A stretch of DNA of 64,000 bases from Trichoderma breve (lineage: Eukaryota > Ascomycota > Sordariomycetes > Hypocreales > Hypocreaceae). The notes under the pieces are model-generated. The model was not told where the DNA came from. It saw only the letters and a list, made by a program, of their open reading frames with translations, and ran no database searches. A program made the position numbers and the translations under genes. This document shows positions 48,105 through 58,939 of the stretch, piece by piece. The first letter of the stretch is position 1. Every line of letters starts with the position of its first letter. The stretch is from assembly GCF_028502605.1 (NCBI RefSeq), contig NC_079233.1, positions 1,984,001-2,048,000 on the forward strand, written 5' to 3'.

Positions 48105-50346
48105 TTACGATGCCATCGCCTTATGCGCAGCCACAATCTCCGTGCCCTCCTTGACCAGATCTTGCAAGATGCTCAGCCTCAAACCAGGTAGTTGATCGCC
48201 CCACGTCCGGAGGAGTTCCGTGCACATCACCAGAGCGTTCTCCCGATCCACCCGAACCATGCTCTCCTTCTGCTTGGGATCGGCCTGCTGAGGCTCGAGT
48301 CCTAGGCCCTCTGCCATGGACGTGATCTGACCATCGGGAGCGGCCAGAGAGTATGGCGCTTCCTCAATTTGATCGTTACCTCCCGCCTCGCTAAGGGGAG
48401 TTTCTCTTCCGGTGATGGCCTTGATGAGCTCCGTCATGGTGCCGTGGATTGAGAGCAGCTCCACGATGACGCGACCTCCCTCCTTGGAACGGCACATGAG
48501 AGCAAAGACGAACCACGCTTCTGAGCGAAGACTCGGCCATTTCTGCTGGGTAATCAGGAATGAAAGAACCCTAGCGACGTCGTGTTTGCTGTAAAAGTAT
48601 TCACGTCGTTGGTTTTCTTCAGGCTCGGACGATGCTGTGCCGTCATTGCCAACCGGGCGCTCCCAGTCTGGCAGTAAAGGCACGACTGGGCCAGAGTGAA
48701 GCATCCGACATGTGGCAGCTACAGCTCGAGCAGCCTCGAGTCTCGTGGGCTCAGCATCAGAGCGCTCGTAAAGAGCAATGATGCCGCTCACACTGGAGCG
48801 CTCACGGGCTGGGCTAGCAGGGTCTGCGCTGAGAGGAGCACAGATGCGAGCAACGTTGGCTGGGCAGTTGATGAGGAGCAACCGAGTCAGAGACACGGCG
48901 GCAAACTGCACCTGGGGCGAGGCATCCAAGCTGTATAGCCGTGGGACACATGTGACGTCCAACAAGTCACCGAGAAGAGGCTTGTTCTGGAGCGGAATGG
49001 CCAGGTTTTTCAAGAAAGACAAGGCTGAGTGGAGAAGCTGTGCATCGGTAATGTCTTGATTCGAGAGGAGTCTTATCAGGGGGCCATGTGCAAAGTAGAC
49101 CTGAACAAGAGAGGTGGTGGCTTCATCTGAGCGGGAGAGATTGCCCAGAGCAAGACACGCCGCCGTCTGGAGCTGGACGTTCGAGCTCTGCAACCAAGCA
49201 AGAAAATTTTGAGCAACCGGACTTTGCAGTGGGTAGCATGAAGCAAACAGGTCATTGCCGGTGATGTCTGCCAAGCTGACGAGAAGGCTAGAGTAAAGCT
49301 TCTTCAAGGACGCTTCCGTATCAGCGTCGTCGATCTCGAGCATATTAAAGTGAGTATGAGCGTGGTAAAAGGTGGAAAGGAAGAGCTGCATCAAAGGTCC
49401 CTGGATCAGGGCGGCCTGGAACTTGTCATCGGCAAGGTAAGCGCCGGCCACTGAGACGAGGGATATGAAATCGTCAATGTCATCTCGAGACGGCAGACTC
49501 GTCGCCAGTGTGAGCAGGATTTCCACTGTTCGGGGACTTGCACGAGCTGCTTCGCCTTCTTGGCTAACAAGCAGTGCGAGAATCTTGCAGAAATAGGGGA
49601 CGAAGACGATGAAGTTGGCAAGGGTTGGAGAGGACAAGAGATCGATGAGTCGCTGGTTGAGGTTGGCTTGTGAAGCGGCAAGCTGTGCAGGTTCTTTGAT
49701 TTGAAACGCAAGTTAGTGTCTTGACGGTGATTTGTCAGACATTAAGATGTTATTGGGGCTCACCATAGTCGACTAGGATGTTGAACAAGACAGGAATTGT
49801 GAAGGGTATCAAGCTCTCATCTTGCAGGTGATTGATGACGGTAGCAAGGTGATTTCCCTGAATCACTCTCGCACGGTTCTCGTCTGTATCTGCACAAGAG
49901 TTTCCCACCAGCCGCAGTATATGAATTTTCAAGCCCTGCTCCAGATTGCCGCCAGCGAGAACACGAAGGAAGAATTCCAAGATGCCAGAATCACCAAACG
50001 GGCCTCGCCATGCCACTATACGAATACAGATGTTGGGTTAGTCTACCGGTATAGCTCTTCTTCTACTTGGACACATCCAAGGACCAATCTCGCCAAATTT
50101 CGATCTATTAGCTGATTTTGATAGTGACTCACCATCTCTGCTGCCATCGCCCAGCTTCTCAGCCATGAGCTCCAGGTCTTCCTGACTATGGGAGGTCCAT
50201 ACCTCACGGCAAGCTGCTAGGAGTGGTATCAACAGCTCGGTTCTCCTCTGACGAGCGTCCACAGACTCTGTGGTTTCATCGTACTTGTCAGGAGAGACTT
50301 TGCTGCCTTCTCGCAGGAGCATCTCTTCAATCTCCTTTGGCGCCAT
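48105..50346 (-). CDS. Armadillo-repeat protein, SmgGDS (RAP1GDS1)-like
   Basis: Three exons, 50346-50133, 50015-49764 and 49693-48105, 684 aa; introns of 117 and 70 bp with GTGAGN donors. The whole protein is a helical solenoid of Leu-rich ~40-residue units, for example GILEFFLRVLAGGNLEQGLK with ILRLVGNSCADTDENRARV, and LQTAACLALGNLSRSDEATT. The LRLVGNSCADTDENRARV and ACLALGNLSRSD repeats are of the type seen in SmgGDS/RAP1GDS1, the armadillo chaperone and atypical exchange factor for prenylated small GTPases (Rho, Rap); the fungal relatives are annotated GTP-binding protein or RAP1 GDS. The assignment rests on repeat type and is less certain than the armadillo fold. Location probably cytosolic. 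Confidence 0.8.
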
Positions 50347-51118
50347 GGCTGCTGTTGATTCCTTCCCTATTTTCACAAAAAAACACGATATTATGATGTC
50401 TTGTTCTAAAATTTCAAGAATATGGTAAGAGAACTCGCAATGAAGAGGCAAGGAGATGATTCGGAAATTAGGTGATATATGCTTTTCAAGATGAAGTCTC
50501 TTCACACGCAAACCCTGCGAGGTGATGACGACTCTGTGCTGTTAGGCCAAATTCAAGGTTCCTCAGCCTCAGCATGAAACAGACGGAAAGCCCTAGTCCA
50601 GCCAAAAACGCGTATACGGCAGGCTTAGATTGGATTATGCAATTGCCGGAGAGTATTTTAGCTTCTTACTTTCCGGACGGGACAGACGACGGCAAATAGT
50701 ATCAACGGATCCTGCCAATGGGCACGACGAGCAAGGGCCCAGGCATGTCCAAGTAATTTATTAGTGAGATGGGCAATTGCGTGGCTCGTTCAGGGGGATC
50801 CTCTCTGCTGTGGTGGGTGTGGCTGGAATTTACCGGGAACGAGGGGGCGGGGACTTGGGGCGATGAGTGAGCCTTACCGCGGTGAGCGTCCTTGCGTTTG
50901 CTCGGTGAGCGGCAGATCGTCGGGTAAAGGAGGCAAGTTTATCCCGGATAAGTCGCAAACTCGAAAATTCAAGAGACAACGACTCTCGCATTCTCGGCCG
51001 CGGGACGGTGCCCATACTTGCTTGTCTTTTCGTTAGCCGCATTCTACAGGATTACAAAATCTCTGTGAAGGAGTGTCTTTAATCTGCTTCGGTTAGCTGT
51101 ACTGGCTTCTTCATCACC
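50347..51118. promoter_or_regulatory. Divergent promoter region, SmgGDS-like gene and pam16
   Basis: About 770 bp between opposed starts, GC-rich in the middle. No gene seen in it. Confidence 0.5.
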
Positions 51119-51662
51119 ATGGTATGTCTGCACCAATTTTTTCTTTACTTGCCGAGGCCCCGGTATCACACGATATTGCGACACCAACTTGTTGAATATC
51201 TGTGACAACATGGCTGACCCTGGATCACTTTGAAAATAGGCGCACAAATTCGTCATCACAGCCTTTCTCACAGGCTCTCGCATCCTGGGACGGTCCTTCA
51301 TGGCCGCCTACAAACAAGCCCAGGCCTCGTCGCAATATCAGCGTGCGCAAGCCAAAGCGACTGGCGTCAGCGCTTCAGGCCGAGCCTCTCTAACAGCCGG
51401 CATGACCCTTGAAGAGGCTTGCCGCATCCTGAACGTCAAACCCCCCGCCAATGGCCAGGCCAACGTTGAGGAGGTGCTCGAGCGGTACAAGAGACTATTT
51501 GACGCAAACAACCCTGAAAAGGGTGGCAGCTTCTATCTCCAGAGCAAGATTGTAAGAGCAAGGGAGCGATTCGAGGCTGAGATTGGACCCATACGAGAAA
51601 AAGCCGAAGCGGAGGCTGAAGCAAAGGAGGGGTGGAAGCCCAAAGTCTACAAGGATCAATGA
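51119..51662 (+). CDS. pam16: Pam16/Tim16, mitochondrial import motor subunit
   Basis: Two coding exons, 51119-51121 and 51240-51662, 141 aa. As in eL13, exon 1 is just the ATG, followed by a 118-bp intron (GTATGT..AAAATAG). The protein starts AHKFVITAFLTGSRILGRSF, the hydrophobic membrane-associating part of Tim16, followed by the FMAAYKQAQASSQYQ linker. The J-like domain spans about 57-113 (MTLEEACRILNVKPP, then LERYKRLFDANNPEKGGSFY). The HPD motif of true J proteins is absent (DANNP stands there), as expected: Pam16 binds and restrains the J protein Pam18 at the TIM23 channel and the matrix Hsp70 motor. A charged Glu/Lys tail ends the protein. If the ATG at 51301 were used, the membrane segment would be lost. 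Confidence 0.94.
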
Positions 51663-52108
51663 GCAGGGTTGAAGCGGACGACTTATACGACTAAGGTATA
51701 ATACGGTGTTGTGTGGGAGAAGAGCTTACGCGGCAGCTCGATGTTCTAACTTGGAAGAGATGAGCGAGCCGCGAAGCTCCCCTCCAAGGAGGGGTGGGAC
51801 GACAACTCAATATCCACCCTTTTGTATATGATTTCCTTTTTCTTTCTATTATTACCACATCTTCACTCGACAGTGGCATGGCACGGCGTTTATGGAGGAG
51901 GGAGACATCTAGAGGCTTCGAGGCCACCGGAGACTGGGTCTAGACGAAAACAAAAAAAGCAAGGGCGATTTGGAACTGACTTCAATACGCGGCTGTCAGC
52001 ATGCTTGTACAATACGAAACGATGTAACATACCACCTGTGTAAAATTGAAATGATTAGATGAGCCCTCTATCTGTTTAACCGTGTTGACGTGTACTCTAT
52101 TTGACAGC
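51663..52108. other. Convergent 3' region
   Basis: About 445 bp between convergent genes, with a short GC-rich inverted repeat (CCCCTCC/GGAGGGG) near 51780-51795. No gene seen. Confidence 0.5.
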
Positions 52109-54393
52109 TCATGTTTTCCTACGGACGAGGCCCTTCCAATAGTCGAAGCTATTCTCATCACTCTGAAGGCTCCATATCTTGCCGTTCCCCCTCCCTTCAG
52201 AATCCGTCTCCTCAACACGCAACATCCCCCAGTCGCGAGTGATGCCCAAGACTCTCGCCTTGACACCACCCTCGGCCTCCAGCGTGATAGCCTGACCCGT
52301 GTGTAGCCAGTGGCGGTAGTACCGCGTCTCGAGGTCTTGGGAGAAGCCCTCGCGGCGGAACTGCTCGTATATGGCCTCCAGACGGGTGAGGATGCGGGCG
52401 AGAAGGGTCTCTATGTGGAAAGGCGCGACGTTTTGCGGGAGTAGGTCAGAGAGGGAGGTTGTCGGACGAGGATTGGTAGCGTTAATGCCGATGCCTAGGA
52501 CAACTTGGTATGCGCCGTTGAAGTAGCTGCATTGGGAGAGAATACCGCCGATTTTGACGTAGGACTGAGACGAAGCTGGTTTTGTGGGATCAAGGGCATC
52601 TGATATTTACGTTAGCATGAAATGGATGTATAAGGCCGTATGTTTAGAGAAGAGTGATGGGAGAATCATTTGACATCTCATGTATTGTAACTTACATATA
52701 TCATTGGGCCACTTCAACTTGACAGGCATCTTATCATAGCCTGTGTCAAACGAGCGGATAGCTTCAACAATGGCAACGGCTGCAATATACTGGATGAATA
52801 CTATCGGCCGTGAAGCAGCAAGGTGAGCTGGGTGGTTGATAACGGTAGAGAATAAGAGAGATCCAGGGGGCGCGACCCAAACGTTGCTTCCACGTCCTCG
52901 GCCAGCGACTTGGGTCGTAGCAGTGAAGGTGAAGCCCGTTGGTAGTTTGCAGTTGAGCTTTGGGTTCCTATGTGTCCATGAGTCAGTATTTGTATTGAAA
53001 AACCATTTCGGGCGCAGTGTAGGACAAAACGCACTTTTCAAGCAGAGTGTTGGTGCTAGTCACGACATCTCCGTAGAGCAACACATCTCCCCATTGATCA
53101 GCGCTAGGTTCAATCTTCCTGTACTTCTTCAGACTCGAGTAGAAACGTTCGTGGTTGAAGCGCGGTGTTAGTTCATCGCTAGGTAACTTTGTCTCATGAG
53201 CAATAATCTTCTTAATGACCGAGCTTGGATCGTCCAGCGCCTCGGCTTGTGGCAAAGTGTTTGCAAGCTCATCCAGGTTCAGCTCATCTGCTTGATTTAT
53301 GACCTGGAAAGTATCCGCCTCTCCGCGGATATACTCGTTGCCATTCTCCTTTTCGATAGCGTCCCCCCAGTCGCACAGCAGCTCTGTCACCTTGCCACTC
53401 TCGAGAGCAGTAAGATGGAGGCTGGACAGCGAGGGGGGCGTATAATCATCCTGGACAACTTCGAGCCCCAGTTCTGATAGAAGAGCCTTCAAAAAGCTGG
53501 TTCTGGAGTTGTCGTCTGCGGCAAGTTTGTCGACTAGCTCGCTATAGCCTGGAATATCTGGCTGCGCGTTGAGATTGGCTGGGGCAAATCTAGGAATATG
53601 TCAGCCGAGGCTCTCGCTTCACAAAATGTCCGATGAATGGTATGAGCAACTTACTCCGGATGAGGCCCGCTCAAAATTGCCTTGCCCTCTCCTACGTGGC
53701 ACAAAACGACTGCAGCTTTTGCATCACCACCGTCCACGTCCAAATCGTCCTTGTATGAGGCCAGAACCTCAATCTTGCGTCCCCCTGTTGGGTTCGCATC
53801 GACAAAAACACCGCCTCCATTATAATAGACGGCAAATTCGCCAGGTATCTTGTCTTTCAAAGATTGCTTTTCCGCTTTGATAGTAGCAGCTCGTGCTCCC
53901 TTCTCGCTCTTGTATTCGAATCCTTTGAATGCCCCGCCACGACACGTTCCAGGGAAGAAACCAAGCTCTCTGCTGCCAATCACTTCCAATGCCTTGTTAC
54001 CAACTTCAAATTCGCATCTGCTGCTGCCATAATATCCGCCTGCGCAGAGACCTAGATATGCCCCTCCTCGCCGAACAAACTCGCTGATGCGGCGATTTCC
54101 CTCGCCATTAAAGACTCGACAGTAGCCAAGATCAGCGCCACCGGGAAACACAAGAAGAGCGCAAGTTTGGGCCCAAGGCTCTTTTAGGAGGGCCGTCTCA
54201 TTGATGGGGATGATGGCGTAGTTGGGGGATAGAAGCCGGCGGAGAGAGTACATGCAATGCCGCACAGATTCTGCCGTAGTCCCGGTGCCTATTGTTACAG
54301 TGAGTAAAAAATACTTGATTCGGTAGATAGAAGTCAAATGGAGGGAGAATATTGACCTGTATGGACCAGGATATTGAGTCGACTAGGCGCCAT
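52109..54393 (-). CDS. bpl1: Biotin--protein ligase (holocarboxylase synthetase)
   Basis: Five exons, 54393-54357, 54288-53655, 53589-53035, 52967-52696 and 52599-52109, 662 aa. The N-terminal half is the eukaryotic BPL_N amidotransferase-like domain (LLVFPGGADLGYCRVFNGEG, FVRRGGAYLGLCAGGYYGSS, VYYNGGGVFVDANP). The catalytic half has the biotin/AMP site GDVVTSTNT, then TTQVAGRGRGSNVWVAPPGS, LKWPNDIYALDPTKP and KIGGILSQCSYF, GIGINATNP, followed by the BPL_C SH3-like tail. It makes biotinyl-AMP and attaches biotin to a Lys of carboxylases (acetyl-CoA, pyruvate). The first intron has an unusual GTCAAT donor, forced by frame; the rest are GTAAGT or GTGCGT. It shares a 143-bp divergent promoter with coa4. 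Confidence 0.95.
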
Positions 54394-54536
54394 GATGCTT
54401 TGTTTTCTCCGGCTGAAGTAACAAGTCACGCCACCTGATAATCAATATTTGCTCTTTTCTTCTCTCTTACATCAACCAGCGCTGCAACAACACCGGGACC
54501 ATTGACGACTCTTCACAAGCCGCAAAATCTTTCGAT
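54394..54536. promoter_or_regulatory. 143-bp bidirectional promoter, bpl1 / coa4
   Basis: The two start codons face away from each other with only 143 bp between, so both leaders and core promoters must fit here. No TATA box seen. Confidence 0.65.
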
Positions 54537-55135
54537 ATGCCCGGACAGGTACAAGAAAAGCCGCCAGCTACGGAGGCTTCAGCCGCGGCAATTGAGGATG
54601 ATGATGAGCCGGATGAGTGGTGAGTAGCGGTTGAGCGGGTTAAAGCTGGCTGTTTGAAGAGACCCCGACGCTAAGCCGTGCTTTTGCGAACTCCAGGGAC
54701 AAGCGGATATTCAGCACGGGCTGCGCGGGTAAGTTGCCAGTTGAAGTCAATTGATGTATTCATACATTTCTCTGTTTTTTTGAGGAGATATAAAGAAGGA
54801 AGAAGCGTTGAAGATGGGATCAGACGTTTTCTTCGGATTTTTTTTTTCAGAATATCTCTCTCTTCTAGGGTAACCGAAAAGCTGACGCAGACACTTCGTG
54901 AACAGATGAAAATATGAAGATGACAGACTGTTACTACGAAAAGAAGGATTGGAGAGCATGTGCAAAAGAGGCAAGTATTTTGTCTTATTTTAGTATAAGC
55001 CGAATTCCCATTGCACTTATGCCGAGTCCGAAACAGTTACTAACTATGCGTCTTTGTTCCTTGTAGATGGAGGATTTCAAAGAGTGCTGGAAGCAGCATG
55101 GTAACAATGAGCGAACCAGTACCAAGGATACATAA
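54537..55135 (+). CDS. coa4: Coa4-like twin-CX9C cytochrome c oxidase assembly factor
   Basis: Four exons, 54537-54619, 54697-54728, 54906-54970 and 55067-55135, 82 aa; missed by any single-frame search. Four Cys sit at 37, 47, 57 and 67, exactly CX9C-X9-CX9C, with the coa4-type sequence DEWDKRIFSTGCADENMKMT, then DCYYEKKDWRACAKE and MEDFKECWKQHG. An acidic Ala-rich arm precedes it. Such proteins are oxidised by Mia40 in the intermembrane space; Coa4 supports complex IV copper/haem assembly. Intron 3 begins GCAAGT, a GC-AG intron; its frame (E-M-E-D) needs this donor. A TTACTAAC branch point precedes its acceptor. Introns 1 and 2 use GTGAGT and GTAAGT. Confidence 0.88.
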
Positions 55136-55439
55136 AATGGCCGTGGTATTCCAAATTTTATTTCCAACTCGAGGAAAAATGTAACAACAGTAAATAGACT
55201 ATCTTGACTCACTTAAAACATTTATTTATAATTTTCCAACAAAGAAATGCCGGTTTGTATTGAAATTCACCAGTGCGTCAAACAAACATTAAACAAAGAA
55301 CAAACACAGCGGTAGCCGGAACTTCTTTTGACCGGGCCATATCAGCGATAACACATGAAATCTTCAGATGCCGTGAATTCACAACCATTGCTCTGAAACT
55401 CAAACAACGAAAGATCCTAGACTGTCAATCCTATCCGCC
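55136..55439. other. Intergenic coa4-mgm101
   Basis: About 300 bp, 3' flank of coa4 and promoter of mgm101. A TGACTCA heptamer occurs at 55205-55211, 229 bp before the mgm101 ATG; whether it acts is unknown. Confidence 0.5.
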
Positions 55440-56347
55440 ATGCTTCCCTCACGCAGAGCCTTTTCCGCCGCCTCCAGGCAACTCGGCTGCCGCTCTTTCA
55501 GACCGATCCAGCCTTCAGCACGGCTCTATTCCACAGAGACATCAACTACGTCAACGACAGAAGAGCCCGCAGCTAAGCCCACTTCTACCCCAGCTGTAGC
55601 GACACCGAAATACGCAAAGCCCGCGCCCAGAGCGAGCAAGCCGGCAGTGGCAGCATCTACACCGTCTCCCGCAGCATCTTACAGCGACGTTGTCTACCAA
55701 GCCAAGAACATTGCGTACGAGGACGCAAGGGAGGATGGCGATGTGACGGACCCGGCCGCCGTGGACTGGACGAGGAGTTTCTACGGCATCTCAGCCCGGC
55801 CAGTAACAGAAAAGCAATTCAAGGCCCTGATGCAGCCTGTGGACGAGAAGGACATCGAGGTCAAGCCCGACGGCGTCATCTACCTGCCAGAGATCAAGTA
55901 CAGGAGGAGGCTGAACGAAGTCTTTGGTCCCATGGGATGGGGCCTGATTCCCAAGGGAGAGGCCGTGGTTGGCGATTCAATCGTGACCCGCGAGTATGCG
56001 CTCATCGTCGATGGCCGGTAAGACACTACCAATCGCTGCGTGCGTCACTCCAAGCCACCTGCTAACGTTACTACAGCTTTGTCTCACAAGCCCAGGGCGA
56101 AAACTCGTACTTCTCCGCCGAACAGCTACCCTCTGCCGTCGAAGGCTGCAAGTCAAATGCCCTGATGCGCTGCTGCAAAGACCTAGGCATCGCCTCCGAG
56201 CTGTGGGACCCCCACTTTGTCCGATGGTTCAAGAAGAATCACATGGAGGAAGTGTGGGTAGAGCACGTCACAACCAAGAAGAAGCGAGTGCAGTGGTATA
56301 GGAAGGGCGATGTGGATGTGTCATACCCCTACAAGGTCAGCAAGTAG
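55440..56347 (+). CDS. mgm101: Mgm101, mitochondrial genome maintenance protein
   Basis: Two exons, 55440-56017 and 56077-56347, 282 aa; 59-bp intron (GTAAGA, GCTAAC branch, CTACAG) splitting an Arg codon. Residues 1-30 are Arg/Ser/Ala-rich without acids, a mitochondrial presequence. An Ala/Pro/Thr-rich linker (~31-95) leads to the conserved core: [19 protein letters not shown], then [20 protein letters not shown] and [60 protein letters not shown] and the [16 protein letters not shown] end. This is the Rad52-related annealing core of Mgm101, a nucleoid protein for mtDNA repair and copy maintenance. Length and motifs are usual. Confidence 0.96.
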
Positions 56348-56772
56348 GGACCAAACACCGGATGGGGTGAGCTTCTTTAAGTCGCCGAGGGAGAATTTGA
56401 CGAGGACTTGACGATCACCCAGGGAGTGCAAAATGCGCGAATTGTAATAAAAGAGACACCCCCGAAAACAACTACATTGATGACAACACGGGCGAGGAGT
56501 GGACTTGTATGATACTTGTGTTAGAGGGTTTTTTTTTGTTTGATGCGATGTAGCAAGGTTTTGATTAGACCTATGGGTTGGATGTACACAAAAAAAGGCA
56601 TCTGTGGGGGCCGTTTTTTACTCCCCTCGATATATCATGATTCAATATCTCAAAGAGTGTCCAAGTCTCCATACAAATCCATGTATAGCATCCACGCGAC
56701 ATGGCGGTAACAGGTGGTCTACGCGTTCAGTCTATACTCGCGGGCCAGCCATTTCCGATGTTCTTGTGCTTC
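56348..56772. other. Convergent 3' region
   Basis: About 425 bp between convergent genes with T-rich runs near 56529. No further feature seen. Confidence 0.55.
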
Positions 56773-57923
56773 CTAGTCTTCTAGTCCAGAGCTGTGACCT
56801 GTACCCGGCTGCGTATTGCGACCCCAAGGCATCCACGAACCACCGTCGCCACCTCCAGCATGACGGCGGCGGAGGTTGGCCTCATCTTCGGCCCCGCTCT
56901 CGGCATCGATCTTCTCGAAGTCGGTCTCGCTGCGGCTCTTGCTCAGTCCACTCCATCCGCTGAGCCCGCTGGGCGGCCTCTGTGTGACCTCTTCGTCGCT
57001 ATCCATGTGCCTGGAGCGAGATCGGGACTGCGTCTGTCCGCCATTTCGTTGAATCTGTGCCGCTTCACGATCCAGGGCTGTGAGAAGGACGTTGAGACGG
57101 TCCCGCTGAGAGGCGATAAAGGTCATCCTCTCGCTTGAGTCTTGTATGTGAGATGGGACGACTGATGATGACGATACGCCAGCAGCGTCGCTTCGTGCCC
57201 CCGAGCCACCGGTCGCCGCGGCTACGGCGCTGGCCAGCAGGCCGAAGAGATCCGAGCCCACATTTGAGGGGGCAGCAGGTCCGGTCGCCGTCGGAATGCT
57301 AAATCGAGCGAGGAGCGACTGCGTGTAGCTCTGGTAGGTGTTCGGAGGAGGAGTGGGAGGCTCGGGTTCGCTCGGTGGCAGGCCTAGGACATTGACTCTC
57401 AAGTAGTCGATTGCCTTTCGGAAGTAATCGATACCGGCCGCCTTGAGACGCTCATGGGCGCTCGCGATGAACTCGTCGATTTGCGATTCATTGTCGCGGA
57501 GGAAGGGGTGGACGTATTGCTCGTATAGCACCCGGGCGCCCTGGGTTTGCGGTAGAATCAGGTATAGGAAGAAGAGAAGGCGGATGTAGCCATAGAACGG
57601 CACCCTTTGAAGCCAAACGAATCAATATCAGAGCGTCACAAGCGGCGTGAGACGGACACGGAGGCGGCTGTAAGACGTACCACGCAAGGATGAAGTAAAC
57701 CCACGACTCCACCAGCAGACAACAGCTAAAGACAACCCAGTACATGAGCCATGGTGTCAGCTGTGCAGGATCCGACGTCTTGAGGGCTTTGTAGGAAGCA
57801 AAGATGGGGAAGAGGAAGGATGCGATAGAGCTGTTTTGCTTGGGGCATTAGCGCTTCTTAGCAGTGACGGCATGGCGGGGCAGATAAAACACACGATAAG
57901 AGCATCGCAAAGAGGTCGAACAT
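56773..57923 (-). CDS. REEP/HVA22 (TB2/DP1, Yop1) family ER membrane protein with long tail
   Basis: Three exons, 57923-57895, 57830-57681 and 57604-56773, 336 aa; introns of 64 and 76 bp. The family core spans the first ~130 residues: hairpin helices around FLFPIFASYKALK, the conserved WLMYWVVFSCCLLVESW and FILAWVPFYGYIRLLFFLYL, then TQGARVLYEQYVHPFLRDNE. REEP/Yop1 proteins insert wedge-like hairpins that curve ER tubules. The remaining ~200 residues (Ser/Gly/Arg-rich, SRSRSRHMDSDEEV, then FEKIDAESGAEDEANLR) are not part of Yop1 (about 170-180 aa) and look disordered; fungi do carry such long paralogues. The first exon codes only MFDLFAMLL plus a split codon, with CCACCATG context. Confidence 0.9.
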
Positions 57924-58865
57924 GGTGGCGGGAGGACGAGGCCCGACGCGGCCCGTTTGACGTCCAGAGCTGGATTGAATATAGGTATGTAGAATATAGA
58001 ATAGAAAGCGACGAGTAGTTTTAGGGTGCCTTTATCCGCGATCACTGTTACCGAGGGTTTGTGGAAGTAGCAGGTTATACAAGAAATTGAGTTGCAGCCG
58101 GAGGTCGAGGTTGGGGGTAAAAGGGCTTAGTTAGGCTCAAGGCAGCTCCAGCCCAGCAGCCCTTTTTGTTTGCGACTGAGCACCAGAGGCAGGCCTCTAA
58201 TAGTGAGGCGATGGCAAATGCTGATAGCCTCTAAGTGGATTAGGCTCAGGTGGCACAACAGCCTCTCAGCAGGGATCAGTAGCCTGTGGTGAGGCCGGGA
58301 AAGGGGAAAGGGCAGCAGGATGGCTGTCGTGTGAGCAGCAGGGCGAGCACCTGAGATGCTGAAACCGGAAGAAGCGTTGCGGTGCAGAGTCGCGCAACGG
58401 CAGAGAGGCTCCCCGCAATTGCGAATCCGGCCGGCGATGTGCTCGTGACTGAGCCTGAAGCGGCTGTAAGCGTGTCTTCCGGACTTGGGGATGACGCAGT
58501 GGTGTCTACCTGAGCGGTAGTGGTTTATTAGGGGCGAAGAGCCGGAGCCTAGGGGATTTGTAGCAGTACGACGTAATAGGTATTGTTCCCTAGCGATGAT
58601 TCCGGGCCGTGGAGGTGATTTTGAGGCGCTGAGGAATGACGAGAGAGTTGCGTGAAAGATGCTGTGCTTACCCATCGAAGGACGGATCGGAACATTCACA
58701 TGTCATTTGAATGCATTTATACAGGCACATGTAAGTATGCGGAGAAGCCCGATTGAATGAGCGATCCACGGAAGGAGCACTGCAAGTCCCCATGCAGGGA
58801 CGCCATGGGAGGCTGTGGATGTCTGTATAGTCTAAATTTAGCACCTCAAAATCAACAATCGCATA
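57924..58865. other. Intergenic between REEP gene and tRNA-Asn copy 2
   Basis: About 940 bp. A minus-strand frame is open from ATG ~58675 to 58127 (about 180 codons), His/Ser/Arg-rich with no recognisable motif. The plus strand here is full of AGGCT/GCCTCT words. I see no firm gene. Confidence 0.45.
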
Positions 58866-58939
58866 TCCTCTGTGGCGCAATTGGCTAGCGCGTCTGACTG
58901 TTAATCAGGAGGTTGGAAGTTCGAGCCTTCCCGGAGGAG
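58866..58939 (+). tRNA. trnN-GUU: tRNA-Asn (GTT), copy 2
   Basis: 74 nt, identical to the copy at 41024-41097, intronless, anticodon GTT. Flanking sequences differ from those of copy 1, so the duplication does not extend beyond the gene. Confidence 0.95.

Noticed and set aside
50125..50131. TGACTCA heptamer as a CPC1 site
   Set aside because: It overlaps a splice donor (GTGAGT on the minus strand) inside the SmgGDS-like gene, so the match is explained by splicing.
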